From the NCBI RefSeq assembly GCF_029227915.1, contig NC_079879.1:22398501-22462500 (forward strand): a stretch of DNA of 64,000 nt, read 5' to 3'. Made by a program: the position numbers and the translations under genes. This DNA is from Hydractinia symbiolongicarpus (lineage: Eukaryota > Cnidaria > Hydrozoa > Anthoathecata > Hydractiniidae). How positions within the stretch are numbered: the first letter of the stretch is position 1; each line of letters starts with the position of its first letter. Below, piece after piece: positions 1 to 10,600 of the stretch. The notes below the pieces were generated by a model that did no database searches, was not told the origin of the DNA, and saw only the letters and a program-made list of their open reading frames with translations.

Positions 1-1079
1 AGAGTTACAATAGCGGCTTGTAACGTCATCAGTATGCTTAAAATAATCGGTAAAATTGGTAACGTCATTGTGATTGTGAGATCTTGCATAAACTGTTTCG
101 CCGTTCGTTCTGTTACGCGTTGGTTTGCGGTTTCCACTACGTTTTTTTCACGAAAATGTGACTTTTTGATCTTACGGTAAATATTTTTGTTTAAGGTGTG
201 ATTTGCGCAGCAAGTTATGCCGAAGATGTCATTTTATTGTTTCTTTGTTTAAAGATCAAGTATTGACAACTACTTGTAAACTATAGCATGCAGCAAAGTA
301 GAGTATTGTCAACCGTTATCCAGGTTGTCAATTTTTTGAAACTTTATAAAAATGAGTATATGAATGAGATTATAGTTAAAATAGTTAACCTTTTACGATA
401 ATGCTTTTACCTAGCTTTTGCCTAGCAGGATAGATACATACAATAGATTATCTGAAATAGGTATCTTTTTGAAGTTTTCTGAATAGCTTGGCACCTGAGA
501 AAAGCAAAATGAATTTGTACAAATTATGTTCACTCGATCTCTTCAAGTTCAGATATACCTTTCGCAGTTCTTACCCAGATAACCTCATTTCTAGGTCTTT
601 TTTTATCAAAAATGTGCACTACCGCTCTAGAGACAACGTGGTTAATTTAAAGAATTTCAAGTTTTGTAAAAAGCAAGAGGATTCACATTTAAAGAAATTT
701 TTTTTTCATTCTTATGAGTCACTGTAACGCAATGAGATTTCAATACTTTCTGCATTACAATAAATGTTGTCAATTTCTTAGCCAAAATGGCAGCGGCGAG
801 TAGCGACGGATTAATTCTCGTGGATTTCTAAAGTCTTGTGCTAATAAGTAAAAATAACCCAAGCTAATGATAATGAGATTTTTTAGAGAAAACTGGGCTC
901 GAGGTTGTAAAAAATGCCTCGATGGCAGAACAAAAAACTTGAATGAGGTTGATATGCACGGTTATTTTTTTTGTTTCCGCTTGAGTAAGTAAGTATGCAG
1001 CACGACAATTTTTAAATTCCTCTCATCCTCGGAATGATTTAAATCTCCATGCTTTCTCGATTGGAACCTATTTTATTAG
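1..1079. other. No supported gene
   Basis: AT-rich sequence without a coding region I can defend. The only item of note is a 14-codon frame at 787-831 (+) whose ATG sits 5 nt after a splice-acceptor-like AG. It ends in a stop with no convincing donor before it, so I do not call it a gene. Confidence 0.5.
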
Positions 1080-1083
1080 AATA

Positions 1084-4000
1084 ATGGTAAATTGTGCGTC
1101 TTGTCAGAGATCGTTCAAGGTAAGGGTTGGAAAGACGAAATCAACGCGTTGCGAAAAGTACGTATACATTCTTAATTTTCTATACTATTTATCTGCAAAG
1201 AATAAAATAATAAATTACACGATCATTTTTATACACATACATCAAAAAGGGCTTTTTCTCCAAATATATTTTAGTTTTTCTCATGTTATTTATGCGATGT
1301 TCTTGATTCTTGACAGGATTGTGGACTAAATTAGTAAAAAAAATAATTTTCAAAACAGTAATGTCAACGATGTAATTCGGATAAAAATGACACCCTAGTT
1401 TCCAGTGATTCTTGGGTTTTTGACATTAGGTCTACGGCGACGAAACCTTCAAGTAAGGCTATACTGTCTCTGGCATCAAGTTAAAAATCCTGGGAACGAG
1501 AACGCTCGTATCATTAAACTTGATGCACAGAAAAAATACTAGATTAGAAATTTTCCGAAGTAAAAACCATAATGTAATGACGACATTGAGATCATAAGTG
1601 ACGTCACTTTCAAGAGATCGATATTCCTTTGAAATCTGGTCTCTGTTTTATTCGTACTCGTATACTCGTATATCGTCTTGGTTGCCCATTAGGGACCACA
1701 TGGTAACCAATACCAGTGTTAAATGACCATCGTTTTTGAAATTTAAAAGGGTAATTTTTGTTTCCAATTTCTTTTACACCAGAATCCCGAATCAAAGTTA
1801 ACAAGAAAAACCATCTGGTTTGATCACACATTCTTTACTGAAAGTCACTGCAAGATAGCAGTAAATGAAAAACAAGCTGTCAGTTGTCAGTACACCAACT
1901 TAGAATATCCTGGAAAGTTCGAGTGGGGAATGCAGATGTTGGTGTATCTTTAACTTTAAACGTATGTTTACAGGCAGAACTGATTTGAAGCGTTTTTGAA
2001 TAATTCTGATGGCAGCTATGATTTTGTTGAGATAGTGTTTAGTAAGCTAATATACCCATTTTAGATTGCCATGGAAAAGGGACATATTGGGTGCCTATTT
2101 TCCTTTGATAATCATCTCGTGCAGAAATGTTCCAAAAAAAAGGTAAACGCAAGGCTAATGTTTGGGAGTTTTTGCAAATTTCCTTCCTTTTACTTTTATA
2201 AAAATCATTTTTTTTGTAGTTTAGTACATTGTTTTGAAAATGTTAACCATCGAATCCAGCATGTTGGGGCGGGTCCTACCTTTTTTACGGTTAATCATCA
2301 GAGAAAGCTCTGTGGAGCTGTGATAACAAATTACAATTTTTGCATGCTTTGAATTTCGCTAAAGAAAGTTTTTCGAATTTAATCCTTAAATTTTAATAAG
2401 TTTTTTAAATAACGAAGCACGCAAGAATCACCTTCGTTTGAGCAATGTTAAAATCAATGTTGATTGAAGTTCCAATAATAATTTTGTGGTTTGCCTAATT
2501 TAAAAAAGAGATATTTGAAAAAATAGCAAAGAACACTTTCAAGTTTTATATTTAACACGTCGATGCTGGTGGTCGGTGCCCAAGTGTTTTATATGCCTGC
2601 CTAGAAAGCAGAGAGTTTTTTATATCTATGTTCCGGACTATTTCCTGGAAATTAATAATTTTTATCTCCATTTTACAAATATAAAGTGTAGATACTTTGC
2701 TTAGCAACTACACTGTTATAGGGTGGCCAGTCGAACGAGAGTCATACTGCCGCTTAAAATTGCCATTTTAAATTCACAAATACTTCGGTAAACGAAAAAT
2801 CGCATTTCTTTGTTACCTGAAACACACATTTCTACCAAATCTGTGGATAAAATAGGTCTCTTCCCACTAAATCACATGCGCAATTAAATTTATGCTTCGT
2901 CAAATAGGTCGTTGACCAAAGCTGAGATATACTTGTAAATCAAAATCAGAAAAGAAATATAAAGTAGCATATAAATTTAATATTTTTGTTGCTGGTAAGT
3001 GAGTCCAAATCACGGAATTAAGAAGAAGGTATTGTAACTAAAAAAAATATCTCGATTTAACTGTTATTTTACAACATCCAATATTCGATTATTCGAAAAG
3101 TATGACTTTATTTGCGTGCATTAATATACATATAGGCTAAGGTTATTAAACAATTTTAAAAAAAGGTCGTATATTTTACAAATAATGTTCAAACCAGCTA
3201 AGTTTTATGGTGTCACTGCTGCTGCATATACTTTTATTTTATAAACAACACAGTTTTAGTTGAGGCCTAATGTTTAAGCTTAAAACAAATTAATTGTATA
3301 TGATAAGCTTGAAAATTTTTTTAGGAATTTGTATATACTAGTCGTTAGCCCGTGGAAACTTCCACGGGTTCGCCCGTCCTTTTTATACCGCATTGTGTGC
3401 GTCTCGCTACCCGCGCAGCTAAGCTACCATTTTGCGTGGCAGACAGACAGACGGACGGAAGGACGGACGGACGGACGGACAGACAGACGTATACGGGTAT
3501 TATTTGTATATATTTCTTAATTCGGTAGTTAAAGTGAAACAGTATAAGATACGATAACATAAGTTTATCTGGAAGAAAATAACGCTGTCGCATTGAAGTT
3601 ACACGTCAGTAAACTGATCTGAATAAAGCAAGCCCATCCTCCCCAACCCCGGGTTTACTCTTCACTCTCTAGTACAGTTTAGTACTTTCGCGTGTTTTTA
3701 AAACTAGCGTGTATTCAACCTCGTCTCCAGAGCATCTTGTACTTTTCTGATTCCGGATGTCAAAAAGATACAAAATGCCCCAGGGACGAGGTTGGCGTGA
3801 ATGCACAAAACCTAGTACAGGTGTTAAAATTATCAAATCTCTACAAAAAGAATACTTGCGAAGCCTTTATTTCCGATTGATGGAGTGTCCGTTTTATACA
3901 AAAGTCTGCTTTGGCAGGTAACGCTGTGAGGAGAGTATTTTAAGAAATTCGTTTATGGTTCAGAACAAATCAAACTGTTTATTTTTATAGTGGCGTCTGC

Positions 4001-5623
4001 TTTAGGACAGGAATAGGCGTTGCTCAATATATCATGCCTACATGTGAAGTTCATATTCAAATACTTAATCCCAACCTCGTTACCAGCGCCTGTTGCCTCT
4101 TTTTTATATCAGGATCACCGTCATGATGTCAGAAAAGATACAAGGTGCCCAGTGAATGAGGTTGGCTTAATCCAAAAAAGTCCTTAGATTTGTTGAATAA
4201 TTTTCTCCACAGTGATTACATGATCCCCGGAGACTTTAAAAGCTTAGTTTCCGGTTTTTTTTGTAACAATTGTAGAGATTGAAAAATATATTATATCTAT
4301 AAAATTTGTTGTGCAACACTTCATATGTCGCGTTAAGGCTGTGTTTCACTTCAAGAAAATTTTCTGCGGTGTAAACATTTTAAGTACGCATGCAAACGTT
4401 TCTGTTCCTGTCCATTCCGTGGAAAATTTTCTTGAAGTGGAAAATAGCCTTTATTGCACAACATGTGTTTCCTATAAAGTCGTAAAAGTGACTGTTGTAT
4501 ACCTCGTCCCCAGGTCTTGTTAGGCTTTTTATGGTTGTGTTGTATAACACTTTTATGTTAAATGGAGACCAACTTTTATAGTAGCTTTGACCTTACATCA
4601 TAACATTTCAGAAACATGGTTGTTTTGGTGAGGTTGTACTTCTTTGTCGTATGTTACATTGGATTTCTTTATCTTTAGTTGTGCTAACTTTTGGCGCGAA
4701 GAAGAAGCAAAAAGACAACAAAATGAGAGAGAGAAGAAAGAAAGAGAAAATGAAGTACAAATAAAAGAATTATTATTAAGAGAAAAACAGATGGAAATGG
4801 AAAGACAAAAAGTAACAATAAAAGAAACATCAAGGAATGGAAATATTATAGAGCTGACTTGTTATTATGATCAAAACACAAGGAATAAAATAACAGATCT
4901 TTTAGCTGGTAATAGATTCTATTTTTGGTATTTTGCACTTTTTAGGAAGACTTCTCTATTCCATTATTGACTGTTGACACTAAAAAGATATTTTTAAAAA
5001 ATGAAACATAAAAAACAGAAATGCAATAATTTTTTATAACATTGTTGCGAACCATTTCTAAAAAGCTAATAGCGTTAGGACGAAAAAATAATGGGTAGTA
5101 GAACCACCTCTACTTCCACTTCCACTTCCACCTCCTTCTCCACCTTCACCTCCACTCCCACCCCCCCTTTTCTTCTTTCATCAATGCCAAAAATACATAT
5201 CCTTCATTTCTATAGGTTGTAATGTCTATTTTAGAAATATAGGAACAACGGTGCATATGTGAACTATATTGGTACAAGTCCTCTTAAGTGCTACAAATTA
5301 TGTACAAATGCTACGATTAGAAACATTTAGTAGGATAATAAAAGTTTTAGTCGACGAGCTATCTTAGATTATAATTTTAAACCAGTGTTAACCCTGTCCT
5401 TCTAGGTGCCAGGCGTGCTCTTCCTTGTCCACCATCATCAACACCTTCAGATTATCAACGTAGGAGATTAACGAACTTATTAAAATCTCCTGAAGATGGA
5501 GAATTCCGTCGTCCACGACAACTCCCTTCTATAGATGGTTTAGTTAGAAGTAGAATCGCACAGAGGTATAAGCTTGAAGAAGACGCCGGATCGTCGGCCG
5601 GAAGTGGAATGTCGGTGGATTAG
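1084..5623 (+). CDS. Zinc-ribbon/coiled-coil protein, three coding exons
   Basis: Coding exons 1084-1157, 4679-4908 and 5406-5623 join in phase to give 173 residues. All borders are GT-AG. The join of exons 1 and 2 completes a four-cysteine cluster: C4-x2-C7, then C23-x2-C26, with the second pair split across the intron. This strongly supports the pairing. Residues about 30-70 are a charged Glu/Lys/Arg/Gln-rich helix, probably a coiled coil. The tail is Pro/Arg-rich and then ends in a Ser/Gly-rich acidic stretch. An acceptor AG lies at 1078-1079, only 4 nt before the ATG, so the leader is spliced either in cis or by a spliced leader. The first intron is 3.5 kb and holds repeats. The gene converges on the GLWamide gene, with 350 bp between stops. 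I do not recognise the family. A small nuclear or cytoplasmic zinc-binding protein is only a guess; there is no signal peptide or membrane segment. Confidence 0.6.
3337..3510 (+). repeat. Dispersed hairpin/CAGA repeat, copy 1
   Basis: Starts with ACTAGTCGTTAGCCCGTGG, then a short hairpin (CCCGTGG/CCACGGG), a degenerate middle, a run of CAGA/CGGA tetranucleotides, and a GTATACGGGTATTAT-like end. Related copies lie near 13642, 23143, 23300, 50601 and 55364. The hairpin plus internal microsatellite resembles Helitron-derived non-autonomous repeats, but the class is not proven. Confidence 0.65.
3716..3794. repeat. Foldback MITE, AACCTCGT family, copy 1
   Basis: The ends are inverted copies of CAACCTCGTCYCCAG, with about 35 bp of matching arm on each side and a short loop. 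Other copies are at 4072, 54078, 57580 and 59367. Lies in intron 1 of the zinc-ribbon gene. Confidence 0.65.
4072..4165. repeat. Foldback MITE, AACCTCGT family, copy 2
   Basis: Same family as 3716-3794 and 280 bp from it. Inverted CCAACCTCGT ends and shared internal words (GATGTCA, AGATACAA) show a common origin; the copy is more diverged. Confidence 0.6.
4335..4451. mobile_element. Short MITE with about 30-bp inverted ends
   Basis: The left end AAGGCTGTGTTTCACTTCAAG continues to GAAAATTTTC. The right end is its inverted match with a few substitutions. There is about 55 bp of loop. It lies in intron 1 of the zinc-ribbon gene. No target duplication is clear. Confidence 0.65.
5098..5176. repeat. 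Pyrimidine-rich imperfect CCACTT/CCTC repeat
   Basis: About 80 bp of imperfect CCACTTCCACCT-type units in intron 2 of the zinc-ribbon gene, almost free of G. Simple low-complexity sequence. Confidence 0.6.
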
Positions 5624-5943
5624 AATCCCAACGTACACTGCAAGGTAAATTTTGGAGACGGAGATTCAAAGTTTATTTGAGGTCGTTAGAAATATCACTG
5701 TTGTGGACTCACAAGGAACGACTATTACCACATATGGTTATGTTGTTTACGATTGGTTTAAATAATTTGACAATACAAAACTTCTTTGATCAGCTGGTAA
5801 AGGCCTTACAACGATCCATTTTGGAATTAGGCCAACGACGGTGTTTTTTTGTAATTAGAAAATTGACGGTGAATAATAGAATAGAATATTGATTATTTCA
5901 ACACTTTACAAACAAATGACTTAAAAAATGTAATATTTTAGTT

Positions 5944-5949
5944 TTTATT
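5944..5949 (-). promoter_or_regulatory. Polyadenylation signal of the GLWamide-type gene
   Basis: AATAAA on the minus strand, 25 nt downstream of the stop codon at 5974. The position fits a very short 3' UTR. Confidence 0.6.
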
Positions 5950-5973
5950 TGACCAACATATACGTTGAAACAT

Positions 5974-6447
5974 TTAACCCCAAAGTCCTGATCCATCTGC
6001 TTGTAAATAACTGTTTTTAACAGCATGCACTCCTTTCTTCATCTCCCATGCTCCTTCATCTTTGTAAAATTTAATTAAATTTAGGATGTTTTTAATCATG
6101 CGCATGTGACGATCGTTCTCTAAGGATTTCTTTTCTTCTATTAAACTCAATTCAGCATTATTTGATATTTCTCTCCCCCAGAGTCCCGACCCGCTTCTTC
6201 CTTTGAGTTGTTCACGTTGCTGTTGTGATATCCTGCTGTGTACATTTCTTCCCCATATTCCCTCTTCTACTTGTTTTTTATTCAACGCAAGATCATTACT
6301 TCGTTGCACCAACGTGTCAGCCTCTACGGAAGGTTGTCGTTTTCGTCCCCATAATCCAGGTGATTGTCGTTGATAGGTCTCTCCCATGACTGCATTGTTT
6401 AATATAGGTAAAATGGTACATGCACCAAGAAGGAAATATACCAACAT
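5974..6447 (-). CDS. GLWamide-type neuropeptide precursor
   Basis: A 157-residue secreted precursor. Residues 1-22 are a signal peptide. Four amidation sites follow: SPGLWG-RKR (28-37), KK-QVEEGIWG-R (57-67), GSGLWG-R (86-92) and a C-terminal GSGLWG immediately before the stop. In each, Gly after Trp is the amide donor. The last lacks any basic residue because the protein simply ends there. GAW at 132-134 lacks the following Gly and looks like a decayed copy. Known cnidarian GLWamides act in larval metamorphosis, muscle contraction and oocyte maturation; the role here is inferred from the family. Peptides with Gly, Ser or Glu before GLW/GIW differ from the PPGLW type of known hydrozoan precursors. 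An acceptor AG (6456-6457) leaves an 8-nt leader. A canonical AATAAA lies 25 nt past the stop. The whole coding region is one exon. Confidence 0.88.
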   Translation of the reverse strand: MLVYFLLGACTILPILNNAVMGETYQRQSPGLWGRKRQPSVEADTLVQRSNDLALNKKQVEEGIWGRNVHSRISQQQREQLKGRSGSGLWGREISNNAELSLIEEKKSLENDRHMRMIKNILNLIKFYKDEGAWEMKKGVHAVKNSYLQADGSGLWG

Positions 6448-7332
6448 GATTCAGTCTAGAAAAATGAAGGAAATTTTTTATCTCTAATCTCGTTGATATC
6501 AGTTCATATATACTGCTTGAAACTTGTTTAGAAAGACAAAAATGCTTCTCTTTTGGTTCACTATCAAGCAAAAGTCCTGAAAACAACAATCGAAATATAG
6601 AATACTAATCTTAAAAAAGAAGAGTTTTACAATTTTATTTTTTACTTTTTAATTTATTTATTTTTTTGCTTCGCAAGCTTATGTTTTTTTCCGCGCTATT
6701 TTATCTCCCCTATCACACGTTTGGACGTTTATTAAAAATTCTGTATTTTAGAATGAGCGTTTATTGAAGAAGGGTGAAAGAAGGATATTGAAAAACTAAG
6801 AAGACCTACAAAACCATTTTCATCGTTGGTCGTTCGTCTTCACTGTAGTGCTCGGCTTAAATAGGGTGTTTTCAAAGCTTTTCGCGATAACCGCTTATTG
6901 TAAGACAATAGGGAGTATTAACACGTGGGCTTTTAAAAAATACATAGCATAATGTATGCATTGATTAGAGAGGAGTATCCAGAAGAATATGAATCTATAC
7001 TTAAAAAAATACGGTATATAATCACGTAACACTCTAAAAAAGCTAGTTATCTCAATTTACACAGCCAGTTACTACTTCACAAAATAAGACGTCATGCAGA
7101 TCGATGATGTCATCAACACAATTTTGATAAATTTATTAAAGCACTATACAGTTGTAAAGATAGGCTTATTTATAACATTTTTGTGTGAGGTCCCTAGCGA
7201 AATTTAATTTAATGGACTTAAAAATCTGATATCATCGGATCATAATATTCAACGTATTTGGCGGCAAAGAGTACAAATTAAGTTAGTAATTGAGTAAAAA
7301 AGGATGAGAAAGGTTACAACGTCATGGGAACA

Positions 7333-7442
7333 TACCGTAAATCCTCTAATAAAAACCCTGGACGTTCATTTAATTTCTAAAGTGGGTGTTTTTTCGAGGG
7401 GTGTGAAATAGAGGGCTGCCGTATATTAGAGGATTTACGGTA
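7333..7442. mobile_element. 110-bp MITE with perfect 19-bp inverted ends
   Basis: The left end TACCGTAAATCCTCTAATA is repeated exactly, inverted, at 7424-7442. No coding content. The terminal TA could be a target duplication. Perfect ends suggest a fairly recent insertion. Confidence 0.75.
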
Positions 7443-7494
7443 TTTATCCTTTTAGTCTTATTGAGATGCGTAGAGTATTGCTATAGAAAGAGTG

Positions 7495-7670
7495 GCCCAA
7501 ATGGTCTGGCAAAACTATATATAAAGTCCGCAAAATGAGAAATCGAACTTGCAACTATATAATTACAAAGCGAGCTGAAATAAAAGTGAAGAAGAAGAAG
7601 AAGAAGAAGAAGAAGAAAAAGAAGAAGAAGAAGAAGAAGAAGAAAAAGAAAAAAAAGAAGAAGAAGAACT
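7495..7670 (-). repeat. tRNA-derived SINE remnant with (GAA)n tract
   Basis: On the minus strand there is a tRNA-like stretch (a CGCTTTGTAATTA segment, then AAGTTCGATTTCT resembling a B box). It matches the SINE at 55570 in order and spacing. On the plus strand it is followed at 7588-7670 by an 80-bp GAA/GAAAAA tract, a microsatellite next to the element. Confidence 0.5.
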
Positions 7671-7679
7671 AACCTGACT

Positions 7680-10600
7680 TTGTTGAATCGAACAAACCTT
7701 TCACGATGTTTTTCTAGTGTCTCAAGTTTTACGTTACCCTAGATATAAGTGAAAGAACTTAAATATAATTTTCATCTATATACGTCCTACATGAACCATG
7801 CTGGAAACCTTCCTGAGGAAACCTTCATAAAGATTATATCCATTATTCATGTCTTGATGCTTATCGCTGCCCTATTTTGAAACCACTTGTTGAATACACA
7901 GTAATTTCAAAAAGAAAGCCGATAACTTTCTAACAAAAGAAAATGCCGGATGTCTACCGTTCTTAGAGAGAAACGCGTTTTTAAGAAACAAGAAGTTCAT
8001 TTCAAAACGAACCTACAATCTATTATTACATTTCTGCTCAAATAATAGCATAACAAAACAGATAAAGTCAGCAGGAATTTTTATTTTTTCAAATGAATAT
8101 TGTTTTATTTTGCTTTCAGTGACGACAAATCGATTTCCTTGTGTTTACTGCGTTGCTTTTTGCTTTAGTAACAGATATCCTCGATTTTAATTTGATCTTC
8201 ACCAAGATTTATTTTTCCTTTCCTTATCAATTATGTATTATTTATTCCTAACTCTGTAACCGATCCAATACTTCAGTAAACAAAATATCTGTTTTTTTTT
8301 CTGCAACTGAATTTCTAATTTACCTATTCAGACCTTCTCAAGGCTCCAATGCATTATGGGATACTAAGAGGGCATTTGCAACAGGATTTTTAAAGGAGTG
8401 TTGTGATTTGATATGTAAATACGGTGGCCTTGCTATCTTGTTAGTCTTTCTGAGGTTTTGTTCATGAGAAGATGTTATCTAGCGCGGACAACCTCGCACG
8501 AACATTGGTTTTTTTCATATTGCGTTTAAAAGAGAAATTATGTGTCTTCATTCTTTGGAATCGTTAAAAGGCAAGGAAGTAGTGGTGAGGTTAATTTGTA
8601 GATCGGAAGGGCGTGTAAGTAAAATAAAAGGAGTCTTGTTTGAACGAAAAACTATTCAAGTTAGATAAAACACTTCTAACTTATATAAATTTGAAGGAAA
8701 GACTGCCCAATCTTCCCATGTTCAATTTGAACAAAAAAATTTGTTATAACGAAACAGTTCGTGATGTTTACAAATTAAACAAAAAAATTTTTTCTGTCAG
8801 CGGTTTTACAAGGATTTCGTTTTTCAGGTAAAGTGAAAGAAAAGTTAAGAACCAACACCATTTTCGTGCCCACAGCTTTTTGAAATAAACCTCGACCCGT
8901 GTGGTTATGTGTGTGAGCAAAATCTCCCACAATACTTTCGCATTTTATTTTCAGACTTATTAGTAAAATTTAATTCTTGCGAAAATAGCTTTTTTGGAGT
9001 AATTCACACAAATTGTTTTATTCGGAAAGAATATCATACCCGAGAGATAAGGTCATAAGAGATAAGCATTGAATTTTCAGTTCCCTAGCAAAGGCGTACT
9101 CTCTGACATAAAAGCCTAACAAATATAGACACACAAAAAATTTAACGTTAAATTAGGCCTTGTAGTCAAATTATGATGTTTTTTATTTCAATTGCTTTAT
9201 GGTGTTTGAATTTCAAACGGTTATGATATTTTAATTCCTGTTGGTTTGTTATAACTTCTCATTGGAAAAGTAGTTCATTTTATCATAAAAACTGGACTCC
9301 TTTTCAATAAGTTGAAGAACAAAGTCCATAAACACATAAATTTAAGATTTTAAAAAAACTAGAGAAAAAAAAATTGCAAAAGCTGTAGACTGCATATTTC
9401 TTGTTATCTTTTGTACCCTTTCAGTATCTTAATGTTACAGTTGGCACTTTGTGGTAGAAACAGAAGGTTTAGTTATGATGGTGATTTTGTTTTTTAGGTT
9501 CAACAGTATCACGAATGTCATTTAACAAAACACAGATCGAAAATCAGGTATTTTAGGTCGTTAGAGGTATATATCGGTTGTCATAGATTATTAATATGAA
9601 TGATCTGAGGAATATTAATATTCTGAAGAATATTAATATTTACTGTTATTTCATTTGAAGAAATTGTAACAACTGGTTTTAGATAAGGAGGTAATGAATT
9701 AGCGAAGAAGGACTTTTAACGAAAATTCAGTGTAAGAATTAATCATACATATATCGTAAATTCAGAATAGCATGTTATATTTTAAATGAAAAAACGCCCC
9801 CATATGAAAAAATTCATTATAATCTATAAATTCGCAAAAATTGTTTTACGATTGTTTCACTTTTGATCTGATAAATAGAAGTACTGTAATCATTCTAATT
9901 AAACGCGAGGCCAAAATAATTATTTTCCCTTACTTATAAAAAAATTTAGGAGTCAGGAAAATTCTAAGTTTTGAGCAAAATAGTTTGAATCCAGTGAAAC
10001 AATTGATTTGAAACCAGTGAAACAACAACAATAGCCAAACCTTAACCTTACTACAAAACAAACAAAGTTTACCTTTTTGATCACGTGCTATTTTTTATTA
10101 TTATTCAACGTAGCCAAAGTTTTATAAAAACCTTTCGCCTAACTCTCCTCGATGATACTTAGCTAGTAACTTTCAAACGTAGAATCACCATCTTATGATT
10201 ATTCATTTAGCATGCTTGGACAACTCAGAGTAAGATGCACGGAATCATTCTTGCAGGTGTACATACAACCTTGAGCCCCAGGGCACATTGTATCTTTTGT
10301 CGTCCGTTAACTCAGGTAGGAATAGGAACGAAGTTGATACACATGGATTTTTATGGAGAAAGGGTGTTGCGTCTACTTTCTGGGTGGGGTTTACTGTTGT
10401 TAATTGTTTGATATTGATAACAATATTGGGAAAAATTAAATCACTCAAGCAAATTTCGGAAACACCTTATCCTTGTAAATGCTAAAATACGTTAACGTGA
10501 AAAGAAAGGCAAAACAATTATTCACTTAACATGCTTCGAACGCCCATATTCATTAACTTTGTTTCTAGCTACTGGATTAAAAACGATAGGAAAACAGAAA

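Noticed and set aside
787-831. 14-codon frame starting MAAASSDG
   Set aside because: The ATG follows an acceptor-like AG, but the frame stops at once and no usable donor precedes the stop.
2065-2142. Possible extra exon of the zinc-ribbon gene
   Set aside because: It has an acceptor and a donor and keeps phase, but including it breaks the second CxxC pair that the direct 1157/4679 join restores.
3345-3593. Arg/Ser-rich frames on both strands
   Set aside because: Translations of the CAGA/CGGA microsatellite in the dispersed repeat.
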